In this document: one piece after another, positions 18,403-26,624 of the stretch
How the letters are laid out: each line of letters opens with the position of its first letter
Numbering within the stretch: position 1 is the first letter of the stretch
Source of the DNA: Paenibacillus nuruki
Lineage (GTDB): Bacteria; Bacillota; Bacilli; Paenibacillales; Paenibacillaceae
Assembly: GCF_001721045.1 (NCBI RefSeq)
Contig: NZ_MDER01000096.1
Location: 1-64,000, forward strand
Direction: 5' to 3'
DNA: 64,000 nucleotides
Translations under genes and position numbers: made by a program
The notes under the pieces: model-generated
What the model was told of the DNA's origin: nothing
The model's database searches: none
The model's input: the letters and a program-made list of their open reading frames with translations, nothing else

Positions 18403-18429
18403 GATAGAAACAAAACGAAGATAGATTAG

Positions 18430-18458
18430 AAAGAAACCGATCTCCATATAGAGATCGG
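18430..18458 (-). terminator. intrinsic terminator after the floA-linked unknown gene
   Basis: A perfect 8-bp stem CCGATCTC / GAGATCGG with a 6-nt loop, then TTTCTTTCT on the minus strand. It closes the nfeD-floA-unknown unit and separates it from phoH. Confidence 0.8.
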
Positions 18459-18469
18459 CTGATACCTTA

Positions 18470-19048
18470 CTATTTCTTGTCTACTGCATATTTATGATGA
18501 TTATAAGGACGTTTAGCACGTGGTTCACCTAAGATTTCTGCCCAAATCACGCCTTTACGAAGTTCATCCGACCCGATTGCATTTTTAGAAGTCGATGCGG
18601 AATCTAATTCTTCGATAACTACTCGACTTCCTGCGTTCAAATGCATTGAGCGTGCTTGAATATCTTTATGCATAGCATCTAAACGTTTCTCCACTTCACT
18701 ACGATTAGCAGTGACCGGCTTCGGTATTTGAGGCTCTTGCATAGATGAAGCCGATCTAGTCGCAGAATCTTCATATCCTGGAGCATTTTCAGACGTATCT
18801 GACTCATCGTAACGTTGCTGAGCCTCATGATACCGTCGCTGTGCATCATCTAACGGTCCGGGTTCAGCAGATGTGCGTTCAGGTTCATTGAACCATCTTT
18901 TTTTGTGATCACCATTTCCACCAAACGTCGGCATCCCAGAAGGTTGCCCGCCTGATTTCTTTTTTGCTGAACGCGTTTTGACAAAAGAAAAGATAGCAAA
19001 AGCAATAATGGCGACAAAATATAAATTACCCATAAGGAAATCAAGCAT
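18470..19048 (-). CDS. unknown membrane-anchored protein downstream of floA
   Basis: A 192-residue protein I do not recognise. Residues about 5-24 (FLMGNLYFVAIIAFAIFSFV) form a single N-terminal membrane anchor. This is followed by a basic patch TRSAKKKSG, a Gly/Pro-rich and Glu-rich linker with DDAQRRYHEAQQRYDE, and a more ordered C-terminal part from about residue 120 (VEKRLDAMHKDIQARS...ELRKGVIWAEILGEPRAKRPY). It lies 16 bp after floA, in the place where B. subtilis has the small gene yqfB, so it may be a partner of the flotillin-like FloA, but that is inference from position. The ATG at 19048 is chosen over a TTG one codon earlier. Confidence 0.7.
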   Translation of the reverse strand: MLDFLMGNLYFVAIIAFAIFSFVKTRSAKKKSGGQPSGMPTFGGNGDHKKRWFNEPERTSAEPGPLDDAQRRYHEAQQRYDESDTSENAPGYEDSATRSASSMQEPQIPKPVTANRSEVEKRLDAMHKDIQARSMHLNAGSRVVIEELDSASTSKNAIGSDELRKGVIWAEILGEPRAKRPYNHHKYAVDKK

Positions 19049-19064
19049 CAATTATCGCACACCT

Positions 19065-20066
19065 TTATTTATTTGACTTGTTATCTGAACTACCATCGAA
19101 ATCTTCTGATTTACCAAGTGAGCCTCTCATTTGAGTATCTGCTTCGATATTTTTGAGGTTCATGTAATCCATTACACCCATTTGTCCTTTACGAAGAGCT
19201 TCTGCCATCGCAAGCGGTACATCGGACTCGGATTGAACAACACGCGCTCTCATCTCAACAACACGTGCTTTCATTTCTTGTTCTTGAGCTACAGCCATTG
19301 CACGTCTTTCTTCTGCTTTAGCTTGAGCAATACGTTTGTCCGCTTCTGCTTGTTCTGTCTGTAGCATTGCACCAATATTTTTACCAACATCTACATCCGC
19401 AATATCGATCGATAGAATTTCAAAAGCAGTTCCTGCATCTAGCCCTTTTTGCAATACTGTACGAGAAATCATATCTGGATTTTCTAAGACTTGTTTGTGA
19501 GAATCACTAGAACCTACAGTTGTAACGATACCTTCACCAACACGAGCAATAATCGTTTCTTCCCCTGCACCACCAACCAAGCGTTCGATATTCGCACGTA
19601 CGGTTACACGAGCTTTAACTTTTACTTCGATACCGTTACGAGCCATAGCAGCGACAACAGGCGTCTCGATTACTTTAGGGTTAACACTCATCTGTACAGC
19701 TTGTAGTACATCACGACCTGCAAGGTCAATGGCTGCTGCACGTTCAAATTCCAACGGAATCTCTGCACGTTGTGCTGCAATTAGTGCATTCACGACACGG
19801 TCTACATTACCACCTGCTAGATAATGACTTTCCAATTGGTTCATATCAAGTCCCAGACCTGCTTTGTGCGCTTTGATCTGTGGATTCACAATACGTGAAG
19901 GTGTTACACGACGAAGACGCATCGCTACAAGTGTAATAATACTTACACGTACGCCAGAAGCGACAGCCGAGATCCAAAGCATAACCGGGAAGAAACTGAA
20001 AAATACACTTAAAATAATAATAGCGACAACAACGATAAAGAGAATACTTAATACGCTTGTACTCAT
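19065..20066 (-). CDS. floA: flotillin-like protein FloA
   Basis: A lipid-raft scaffolding protein of the YqfA/FloA family, which organises functional membrane microdomains; 333 residues. The first 50 residues are hydrophobic ([31 protein letters not shown]) and form the membrane hairpin. The SPFH-like core follows with [20 protein letters not shown] and [51 protein letters not shown]. The C-terminal coiled coil is rich in Ala/Glu ([29 protein letters not shown], paraphrased in pieces). It is downstream of nfeD with a 250-bp gap that contains a 16-bp palindrome (20232-20247). NfeD and FloA are known functional partners, and a sigma-W-like promoter precedes nfeD. Confidence 0.97.
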   Translation of the reverse strand: MSTSVLSILFIVVVAIIILSVFFSFFPVMLWISAVASGVRVSIITLVAMRLRRVTPSRIVNPQIKAHKAGLGLDMNQLESHYLAGGNVDRVVNALIAAQRAEIPLEFERAAAIDLAGRDVLQAVQMSVNPKVIETPVVAAMARNGIEVKVKARVTVRANIERLVGGAGEETIIARVGEGIVTTVGSSDSHKQVLENPDMISRTVLQKGLDAGTAFEILSIDIADVDVGKNIGAMLQTEQAEADKRIAQAKAEERRAMAVAQEQEMKARVVEMRARVVQSESDVPLAMAEALRKGQMGVMDYMNLKNIEADTQMRGSLGKSEDFDGSSDNKSNK

Positions 20067-20231
20067 TATTCACATCACACTCCAATTTTTATAGTTCAAT
20101 CTGTGTTACCTGACTTGCCCATTGCCTGTATTCTTGGATTCAATGAATCGGTTATACGGCTAAATATGTAAACGTACATGACCCCTTTTGTCTACATATG
20201 TGTATATGAATCCATAATGAAGACGAAGCAA

Positions 20232-20247
20232 TATCATTTTAAAATGA
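20232..20247. repeat. 16-bp perfect palindrome between nfeD and floA
   Basis: ATCATTTTAAAATGAT, within the 250-bp gap. Next to it on the plus strand AAGGTATG (about 20250) and CATACCTT (about 20282) form an 8-bp inverted repeat with a 24-nt loop. The pair could form an RNA structure or operator upstream of floA; no function is shown. Confidence 0.5.
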
Positions 20248-20316
20248 TCAAGGTATGAATAGAAAATGAAACGGTTTATCCATACCTTACCTATGGAATA
20301 ACTTCTATATTTGAAA

Positions 20317-21741
20317 TTATTCTTTCAATAATTGTGCGTGCAGAGCAGATTCTTCTGTTATTTCTTCGACAATAATACGACTGCCATCCACTTGCTTGAC
20401 TCGAATCGGACGATCACTCGCAATAAAGTTACCCTGTGTAACGACATCGATTCGTTCATCGCCGATCAGTACTGTACCTGACGGACGAAGAGGCGTTACA
20501 CTTATTCCTTCTTTGCCCAAAAATTGTTCTCTCGTTAAGCGAGACATAAAGCTTTGCTCTGAAGAAAGTTGTTCTTTGAGAATAAATCGATTCCAGACGC
20601 CACGTTCTTTGAGCAAAATAGCAATCAGTGTGACGACTACAGCAGCGGCAGCAAATGCGATACCTAAAGATAACAAAGCATCGCTTGTATCATATGCGGC
20701 TTTCACTACCCCTGTAATCAGACTGGCTGATCCTAAAATACCCAATATACCAAAGCTTGGAATAAACAACTCCAGCACCAGTAAAATAAGTCCTCCTAAA
20801 AACAGTAACCATGTGGTAGATCCTGAGAAACCAGCTGCATAACTACCGAAGAAGTACAATGCAAAAGCAACAATACCGACGATACCTGGTATACCAAATC
20901 CCGGTATAATAATCTCCATGGCTATTCCGACCATTCCAATAAATAGAAGCAATGTAGTTACAATCGGATTAGTCAGCACCCGTGCGATATTTTCGCCAGC
21001 ACTTGGTTGTACTTTCACTATATCTTCAGGTGAATGCCCTAATTCAGTTACAACCGCATTGGTAGAAGAAAGAATCTGGTCTGCAAATCCTACTTTCAAT
21101 GCTTCATTACTAGAAAGAGAAATAATCTGTCCTTTTGTTTTGGTCTGATTAATCTCTGGCATAGATACTACCATGTTCACATCTGTCATACCGTCAGCGA
21201 TATCTGCGTTACGATTATGAAGCTGTGCGGCAGCTCTCATTTCACTTTTCCAATAAGCGACCTGTTTGGGATTATCAATCGGATTGCCTTTACCATCTAC
21301 AATAGCAGCAGCACCAATTGTACTTCCAGGTTGCATAAAAATCTTATCTGCATTCAAAGCAATATAACTTCCTGCTGATGCAGCTTTGTCTTGTACAAAA
21401 ACAGCTACAGGTACACTGCTATTACGTACCATCGCTCCAATATCACCAGCCGCTTGAAGTTCTCCGCCCGGCGTATTCATTTCAAGTACAATCCACGATG
21501 CTTTCGCTTGCTTCGCTTCTTCAAATCCTCTTACCAAAAACTTTTGTAATCCGCTTTCAATTTGACGGTCAATAGGAATCACGTAGACGGCACCATCATT
21601 ATTGCTAGTAGCGGGTGCAGATGCAGCACTAGCAGATTGTGGATAAATCCCTGCCACGATAAGCATCGCCATCAGTGAACCTAACAATAATAAACTTAGC
21701 TGACGCTTGATACGGCCAATCTGGTCAAGCGATGAGTTCAT
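20317..21741 (-). CDS. nfeD: NfeD family membrane serine protease (long form)
   Basis: A 474-residue long-form NfeD (B. subtilis YqeZ-like). An N-terminal signal/anchor (LLLLGSLMAMLIVAGIYPQSASA, about residues 17-39) leads to a ClpP-class protease domain with EMNTPGGELQAAGDIGAMVRN and the catalytic-serine block KAASAGSYIALNADKIFMQPGSTIGAAA at about 115-145. Several membrane helices follow (about 255-380). The C-terminal OB-fold NfeD domain contains KEGISVTPLRPSGTVLIGDERIDVVTQGNFI. NfeD partners with flotillin-like proteins; floA is the next gene. An AAGGGG ribosome site precedes the ATG. Upstream lies a TGAAAC-N16-CGTA promoter of the sigma-W type, matching the envelope-stress regulation known for the B. 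subtilis yqeZ-floA operon. Confidence 0.94.
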   Translation of the reverse strand: MNSSLDQIGRIKRQLSLLLLGSLMAMLIVAGIYPQSASAASAPATSNNDGAVYVIPIDRQIESGLQKFLVRGFEEAKQAKASWIVLEMNTPGGELQAAGDIGAMVRNSSVPVAVFVQDKAASAGSYIALNADKIFMQPGSTIGAAAIVDGKGNPIDNPKQVAYWKSEMRAAAQLHNRNADIADGMTDVNMVVSMPEINQTKTKGQIISLSSNEALKVGFADQILSSTNAVVTELGHSPEDIVKVQPSAGENIARVLTNPIVTTLLLFIGMVGIAMEIIIPGFGIPGIVGIVAFALYFFGSYAAGFSGSTTWLLFLGGLILLVLELFIPSFGILGILGSASLITGVVKAAYDTSDALLSLGIAFAAAAVVVTLIAILLKERGVWNRFILKEQLSSEQSFMSRLTREQFLGKEGISVTPLRPSGTVLIGDERIDVVTQGNFIASDRPIRVKQVDGSRIIVEEITEESALHAQLLKE

Positions 21742-21846
21742 TCGATCTTAGCCCCTTTCAGTTCAGATGTGTTTTGTTTAATACAGCAATAATACTGATA
21801 TTAAACAATATACATATAAGCATGGTAAAAGGTAGTCTATATATAA

Positions 21847-21872
21847 TACGTAAACATCATGGTTACGTTTCA
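21847..21872 (-). promoter_or_regulatory. ECF (sigma-W type) promoter of nfeD-floA
   Basis: Minus strand TGAAAC (21867-21872), 16-nt spacer, CGTA (21847-21850). This is the exact spacing and motif pair of B. subtilis sigma-W promoters and lies about 105 nt before the nfeD start. Confidence 0.8.
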
Positions 21873-21903
21873 ATTATATTCCTTTTTGATAAAATAAGCA
21901 TAG

Positions 21904-21941
21904 AAAAAAGCACCCCACTTTATAGAAAAATGAGGTGCTTT
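21904..21941 (-). terminator. intrinsic terminator after yqeY
   Basis: AAAGCACC pairs with GGTGCTTT (arms at 21934-21941 and 21907-21914; a short CA/TG pair extends the stem), followed by TTTTTTC on the minus strand. It closes the rpsU-yqeY unit just past the yqeY stop. Confidence 0.85.
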
Positions 21942-21950
21942 CACATATGT

Positions 21951-22394
21951 TTATTGCAGAAATTGTTGAACCGTTTGATTCACAACTTTTCCGTCTGCGC
22001 GACCTTTTACTTTAGGCATCAGGGCGCTCATCAGTTTTCCCATATCGGCTTTTGAAGAAGCACCGGTTTCCTGGATGGTCTGCTTTACAAGAACTTTAAT
22101 TTCTTCTTCAGACAGCTGTGTGGGAAGATACTCGGAAATAATCTCAATCTCCGCTTTAAGGTTGCTTGTCAGGTCATCACGACCTGCTTTTTCAAATTCT
22201 TGGAGGGCATCTTTGCGCTGTTTGATCTCACGACTAAGAATATCAAGCACTTCAGTGTCGTCCAAGTCTCTTTTCAAATCTATTTCGAGATTTTTAATCG
22301 TTGAACGAACCATGCGAATAGTCGACAATTTGAATTTCGCCTTGTCTCTCATTGCTTGCTTCATATCTTCGTTTAATCGTTCGCTAAGATTCAT
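21951..22394 (-). CDS. yqeY: GatB/YqeY domain protein
   Basis: A 147-residue all-helical protein of the YqeY family, related to the tRNA-binding tail domain of GatB. The start MNLSERLNEDMKQAMRDKAKFKLSTIRMVRSTIKN and the C-terminal block GASSKADMGKLMSALMPKVKGRADGKVVNQTVQQFL are diagnostic. Binding to tRNA is inferred from the GatB relationship; a specific function has not been proven. It sits 15 bp after rpsU, its normal partner in Bacillales, with an AGGAGG ribosome site in the short gap, so the two are cotranscribed. Confidence 0.95.
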   Translation of the reverse strand: MNLSERLNEDMKQAMRDKAKFKLSTIRMVRSTIKNLEIDLKRDLDDTEVLDILSREIKQRKDALQEFEKAGRDDLTSNLKAEIEIISEYLPTQLSEEEIKVLVKQTIQETGASSKADMGKLMSALMPKVKGRADGKVVNQTVQQFLQ

Positions 22395-22409
22395 AACGGG
22401 TAAATCCTC

Positions 22410-22583
22410 CTAAAACTTTCTTTTACGAGCAGCCTCAGATTTTTTCTTACGCTTAACGCTCGGCTTTTCATAATGTTTGCGTTTTTTCACCTCAGCCAGA
22501 ACGCCATCTTTAGCGATGGAGCGTTTGAAGCGACGAAGTGCTGCATCAATTGTTTCGTTTTTGCGAACTTTCGTTTCAGACAC
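22410..22583 (-). CDS. rpsU: 30S ribosomal protein S21
   Basis: A 57-residue basic ribosomal protein of the small subunit, beginning with a GTG start codon followed by [26 protein letters not shown] and ending [14 protein letters not shown] longer frame can be read upstream, but the strong GGAGGGAGGG ribosome site lies 7 nt before this GTG and the resulting length and N-terminus match the family exactly, so the upstream residues are rejected. Transcribed with yqeY from a TTGACA/TATAAT promoter that carries an inverted repeat over its -10 box. Confidence 0.97.
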   Translation of the reverse strand: MSETKVRKNETIDAALRRFKRSIAKDGVLAEVKKRKHYEKPSVKRKKKSEAARKRKF

Positions 22584-22634
22584 TAGTTTTCCCTCCCTCC
22601 GACCAGACCGTCCAAGAACAATAACACGGTTTAT

Positions 22635-22659
22635 CAACTTTCATTATAGGTGAAAGTTG
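22635..22659. repeat. inverted repeat spanning the rpsU -10 box
   Basis: CAACTTTC (22635-22642) and GAAAGTTG (22652-22659) flank the 9-bp centre ATTATAGGT that holds the minus-strand TATAAT. The 8-bp arms are perfect. The position is what a repressor operator would have, but it could also be a coincidental or RNA-start structure. Confidence 0.55.
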
Positions 22660-22672
22660 AATGAAGTGTCAA
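22643..22672 (-). promoter_or_regulatory. sigma-A promoter of rpsU-yqeY
   Basis: Minus strand TTGACA (22667-22672), 18-nt spacer, TATAAT (22643-22648), with transcription predicted to begin about 55 nt before the GTG start of rpsU. Confidence 0.85.
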
Positions 22673-22778
22673 TATGATTGGCTAGTTTTGCCTGCAATTT
22701 TTTAATGTTCTATTATATACCCGTTTTAGACTGTATTGGAACATCTTTTTTTATTATTCTTTTACACGTTATTTTGAC

Positions 22779-23147
22779 TTATGCGTGAGAGCTCGAAATG
22801 CCTGTCAGGGCGCCAAGATTGGCTCCACCTAACAAATGATAATGAAGATGTTGTACCGCTTGTCCGCTATCCGGTCCACAGTTATTGATCAGACGATATC
22901 CACTTTGATCTACGCCCAATTCTTTGGCTAATTGTATCGCTACGCCATGAATATGACCGATAACTGGCAAATCTTCTTGAGATACTTCATTCATCGAGTC
23001 GATATGTTTTTTGGGAATAAGCAATACATGAACAGGGGCAGCAGGTGTAATATCGTGAAAAGCTAGTATCTGATCATCTTCGTATACTTTTTGTGAAGGA
23101 ATCGTTCCTGCAACAATTTTACAAAATAAACAATCGTCTTTAACCAT
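22779..23147 (-). CDS. HIT family (histidine triad) nucleotide hydrolase
   Basis: A 122-residue HINT-type protein that hydrolyses nucleoside phosphoramidates in characterised relatives. CLFCKIVAGTIPSQKVYEDDQILAFHDI opens the domain (two Cys plus a later His make the usual zinc site). The catalytic triad motif HLHYHLLGG lies near residues 97-105. The preferred ATG is at 23147. A TTG three codons earlier is nearer to the AAGGAG box, so the true start may be there. A further 16 upstream codons show no similarity and are dropped. It sits between sbcC and rpsU on the same strand. Confidence 0.93.
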   Translation of the reverse strand: MVKDDCLFCKIVAGTIPSQKVYEDDQILAFHDITPAAPVHVLLIPKKHIDSMNEVSQEDLPVIGHIHGVAIQLAKELGVDQSGYRLINNCGPDSGQAVQHLHYHLLGGANLGALTGISSSHA

Positions 23148-23210
23148 AATCTTCAAACACTCCTTCAATTCTTTTTGTGTATTTTGTTTCCTATGGGCAT
23201 ACATTCAAAT

Positions 23211-26200
23211 CTACATGCGTTCAAGGACTACTTTGGAGCCACTTCCTGCTTGCTCCGCAGGTACAATCACTAATTTACGAGGCAATCGCATCCGTAATTC
23301 AGGAACATGGCTAATAATACCCACCGATAGTTGATCGTTATGAAGCTTCTCCAGTGAAGTCACCACTGTATCCAAAAGTTCGGGATCAAGCGTACCAAAT
23401 CCTTCATCCAGGAAAAAGAACTGAAGTGGATACTGACCGCGCAACTGAATCTGAGCCGATAAAGCTAAGGCTAATGATAACGAAGTTAAAAACGTTTCTC
23501 CACCAGACAAAGAAGATACCGGGCGACGAATCCCCCCATTGCCATTATCACAGATTACAAATCCTCCACCAGAATCAACTTCCAATGAATAACGTTGTTT
23601 GGTCAAAAAGCGTAATCGCTCAGAAGCGGCTAGACTGACCTGCATTAATTGTTCTTCTGCAATATATTCGACAAAAGCATTACCACGCATACTGGCTTGT
23701 AATTTGGATAAATGCTTAGCCTCTTGCGCTAAAGTGACTCGTTTGTCTTCTAGCTCACGCCAGCGTACATGACGCTCTTGAAGGTCTTCACGATCACGAG
23801 TGGCTTTGGCTCGTTGTTCTAATGCCATCTCATCTGCTTGACGAGCTTCTGTATATTGCTGTTGTATCTGTGCCCATTCTTCTTCACTCAGACTCTGTCC
23901 GTTTAACTTGTTCTGTACTTCTCGCAAATGAACAGATAATTCATGTTGTTGATCACGATGCTGTTGAATCTGATGACGATACAACTGAATCTGATCTTCT
24001 GCCATCCGTGATTGACTGACACTTTGTTCATTATCAAAAGGAGAGACTTGTAATGCTTGTTGCCACTTCTCTGCATGCTGATCGACCTGTTGTTGTAACG
24101 ATTGTGCTGATTGCACAGCCAATTCAACTTGATGTGTTGCTGTCTGCTGATGTTGTAGCGCCTTACGCCACAAGTCTGCGGTCTGCTCTGCTTGCTGTCG
24201 TAATTGTTGTTGTTGCTGTTGTGTCTCGGTAAGTAACTGCTCCGCAGATTGATCGCCGATCCACTGTGTAAGACGATTTTTCTTTTCTTGTAAAAGTCGT
24301 TGATTCCCTTCTTGACGGGTCTGATCTTGAATACGTTGCTTATCCAATGTATTGATCTGTTCTGTACCGTGCTTGATGGCTTGTTCACGCTCTTCGATAT
24401 ACGGAACACTTTTATCCAATCCTTCACGGATCTTCTCTGCTTGTTCATCCATGTGTGCTAGAGCTTCAAATCGCTCACATGCCGACTGTTCCGTTAGATG
24501 TGGTAAAGTCTGTTGCCACTGTTGTAAAAGTTGCTCTAACGTCTGTGTAGCGGCTTGGAGACGAGTATTGGATTGTTCTGTCAGGCGAGCAGATGATTGT
24601 TGCTCAGATTGAGCTGTAACTTTACGCCCTGACCATTCTCGTTCATTTTGACGCCATTGTCTTAATTGTTGTTGTAATTCTCTAGTCTGTTGCTCTAAAT
24701 TCTGATTATGAGCTTGTACATCTAACCATTGTGCTTGCAGTTCTTGCTCCGATAAAGGAGCCGCTTGATCAGAAGAAGCAGGTAATGAAGCTGAATCTTT
24801 TATCTGCCAATCCCATTCTTGCATATGACTGTCTAGCTCTATTTGACGACCACGAACATGTTGCTGTACAACTTGAAGATTTTGTTTCATTTGTTTGAGC
24901 GCTTGAGTCTGCTTAGTTGTTGTATCCGCTACCGATTGATGATCCGTTAGTCCTTTATGTTCGATGTCATGAGCAGGTTGAGGATGATGAGTAGATCCAC
25001 ATACTGCACAAGGTTGACCTTCTTGTAGTTCTACTGCTAACAGACTTGCCAGACGATTCGATTCTGCTTCTCTGGATTGTTGTGCATACTGTTCTTCCAG
25101 TTGTTCAGCAGATTGGTGTGCTTGCTGTAGTACATGTTCAAGTTGTTGATGCTCTTGATACAACGCAAAAACATGTTGTTGTAATTGCTGTTCTTGCTCA
25201 GATCGAGTGGCTTCTTGCTCAATTAATTGTTGCCATACTTGATTCGCCTGTTGTGCTGACCGAGTATAACCATCATATTCGGTTTGTTGTTCTTGTAGAC
25301 GGGTTCTAGCTGTATTCAGAGCAGACAATTGTTGCTGGGCTTCTTGTAATTCACGCCGATCCTGACTGCGAACTTCACAAGCTTTGAGTTGCTTATTCAG
25401 TTCTTCTTGACGCTGTCTTGCCTTATCCAAAAGCATCTGTTCACGTTGTACTTGATGAGATGCTTCTTCCCATTGTTTTTGTATATTTTCCAATTGCTGA
25501 TGAATCTGCTGTTGATCTTGTTCTAATGCTACACATTCCTTTTGCAATTGTAGTGCTTGTTGTAGTTGTTCGATCCGTGTCATTAATTGCGGTTCTTGCT
25601 CGGTTAATTGTTGTTTGGCTTTTTGTTCACGCTCTACAGCTGTCGCTACTGCAATCTCTGCTTGTTGTAAATCTTGCTGTAATGTAGTTACACGTTGTTG
25701 TTCTTGTATGGCTTTGGCTTCATGAGTACGCCATGTATCTAATAATGGTAATAAGTTCTGCGCAGATAACGCTTGTTCAATCTGCTGTTCTTTGTGGGCA
25801 ACCTCAGCTTCGTGTTGTTGTAATTGAGTTAGACGTTGCTGTAACTCAGCTTGTTCTCGTTGATATTCTCTAATCTTGCTCCATTGTTCGGTACGAGCAG
25901 TAATATCAACCAGTTCTTGACGACGTTGTTCCGCTTCTTGAATCGCTTTTTCTAAGCGCTCTATTGCTGTTTGTAGCGCTTCTGCTGAGGCTTCGCCCAG
26001 ACCTGTCTGTTCGGCGTACAGTTTGCCTAGTACGTTGTCTGTTTCTTTCACACGCTGGCTAAGCTTCTGCATTAAGCGGTCACCGTATCGTTCCAGATGG
26101 AAAAGACGTTGCAACATCTGTCTACGGTCACTACCTTTAAGAGATAAAAATTCAGCAAATTTACCTTGTGGTAATACGACTGCGCGTGTAAAATCATCCA

Positions 26201-26624
26201 TTTTCAGCCCGATATAATCTTCTACACAACGTGTGACTTCTGCTAATTTATCAGCAACCACAACATCGCCATCTGCACGCATTTCGATAAAACGGCTCAT
26301 CGCATTACTTACTGTATGATCGCCCGTACGTTTAAACCGACGTTCGACTCGATACCGTTGCGCCCCTTCAGCAGATAACAATTCAAAAGAGAACGATACA
26401 AATAACGAATCTTCCGAATGATTCATGATCCCCTGTGTACCGTTGTAAGCTCGTTCCACCTTGCCATACAAAGCAAGTGTAATAGCATCAAGAACAGTTG
26501 ATTTCCCACTCCCTGTAGGTCCAAAAATACCAAATAGCCCTGTTTCACACAATGCTTCAAAATCGATTTCTTGTTGTTCACGATAACTTTGTAAACCGGA
26601 TAATTTGAGTGTGATTGGCTTCAT
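23211..26624 (-). CDS. sbcC: SbcC, ATPase subunit of the SbcCD nuclease
   Basis: An SMC-like ATPase of 1137 residues (Rad50 homologue) that with SbcD cleaves hairpins and protein-blocked DNA ends. N-terminal Walker A is FGPTGSGKSTVLDAITLALYG (about residues 34-54). Two very long, glutamine-rich coiled coils flank the zinc hook QPCAVCGSTHHPQP in the middle. The C-terminal half has the ABC signature SSLSGGETFLTSLSLALAL and Walker B FFFLDEGFGTLDPELL. The extreme Gln content (runs such as QQQQQLRQQAEQ) creates long antisense and shifted open frames over this gene that are not real. The start overlaps the sbcD stop by 4 bp (ATGA). Confidence 0.97.
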   Translation of the reverse strand: MKPITLKLSGLQSYREQQEIDFEALCETGLFGIFGPTGSGKSTVLDAITLALYGKVERAYNGTQGIMNHSEDSLFVSFSFELLSAEGAQRYRVERRFKRTGDHTVSNAMSRFIEMRADGDVVVADKLAEVTRCVEDYIGLKMDDFTRAVVLPQGKFAEFLSLKGSDRRQMLQRLFHLERYGDRLMQKLSQRVKETDNVLGKLYAEQTGLGEASAEALQTAIERLEKAIQEAEQRRQELVDITARTEQWSKIREYQREQAELQQRLTQLQQHEAEVAHKEQQIEQALSAQNLLPLLDTWRTHEAKAIQEQQRVTTLQQDLQQAEIAVATAVEREQKAKQQLTEQEPQLMTRIEQLQQALQLQKECVALEQDQQQIHQQLENIQKQWEEASHQVQREQMLLDKARQRQEELNKQLKACEVRSQDRRELQEAQQQLSALNTARTRLQEQQTEYDGYTRSAQQANQVWQQLIEQEATRSEQEQQLQQHVFALYQEHQQLEHVLQQAHQSAEQLEEQYAQQSREAESNRLASLLAVELQEGQPCAVCGSTHHPQPAHDIEHKGLTDHQSVADTTTKQTQALKQMKQNLQVVQQHVRGRQIELDSHMQEWDWQIKDSASLPASSDQAAPLSEQELQAQWLDVQAHNQNLEQQTRELQQQLRQWRQNEREWSGRKVTAQSEQQSSARLTEQSNTRLQAATQTLEQLLQQWQQTLPHLTEQSACERFEALAHMDEQAEKIREGLDKSVPYIEEREQAIKHGTEQINTLDKQRIQDQTRQEGNQRLLQEKKNRLTQWIGDQSAEQLLTETQQQQQQLRQQAEQTADLWRKALQHQQTATHQVELAVQSAQSLQQQVDQHAEKWQQALQVSPFDNEQSVSQSRMAEDQIQLYRHQIQQHRDQQHELSVHLREVQNKLNGQSLSEEEWAQIQQQYTEARQADEMALEQRAKATRDREDLQERHVRWRELEDKRVTLAQEAKHLSKLQASMRGNAFVEYIAEEQLMQVSLAASERLRFLTKQRYSLEVDSGGGFVICDNGNGGIRRPVSSLSGGETFLTSLSLALALSAQIQLRGQYPLQFFFLDEGFGTLDPELLDTVVTSLEKLHNDQLSVGIISHVPELRMRLPRKLVIVPAEQAGSGSKVVLERM

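Noticed and set aside
23354-26217. Many long reading frames on the plus strand and in other minus frames over sbcC, some of 80-180 codons
   Set aside because: They arise from the Gln-rich (CAA/CAG) composition of sbcC, lack ribosome sites, and show biased composition (Val/Leu or Asn/Lys runs) expected of shadow frames.
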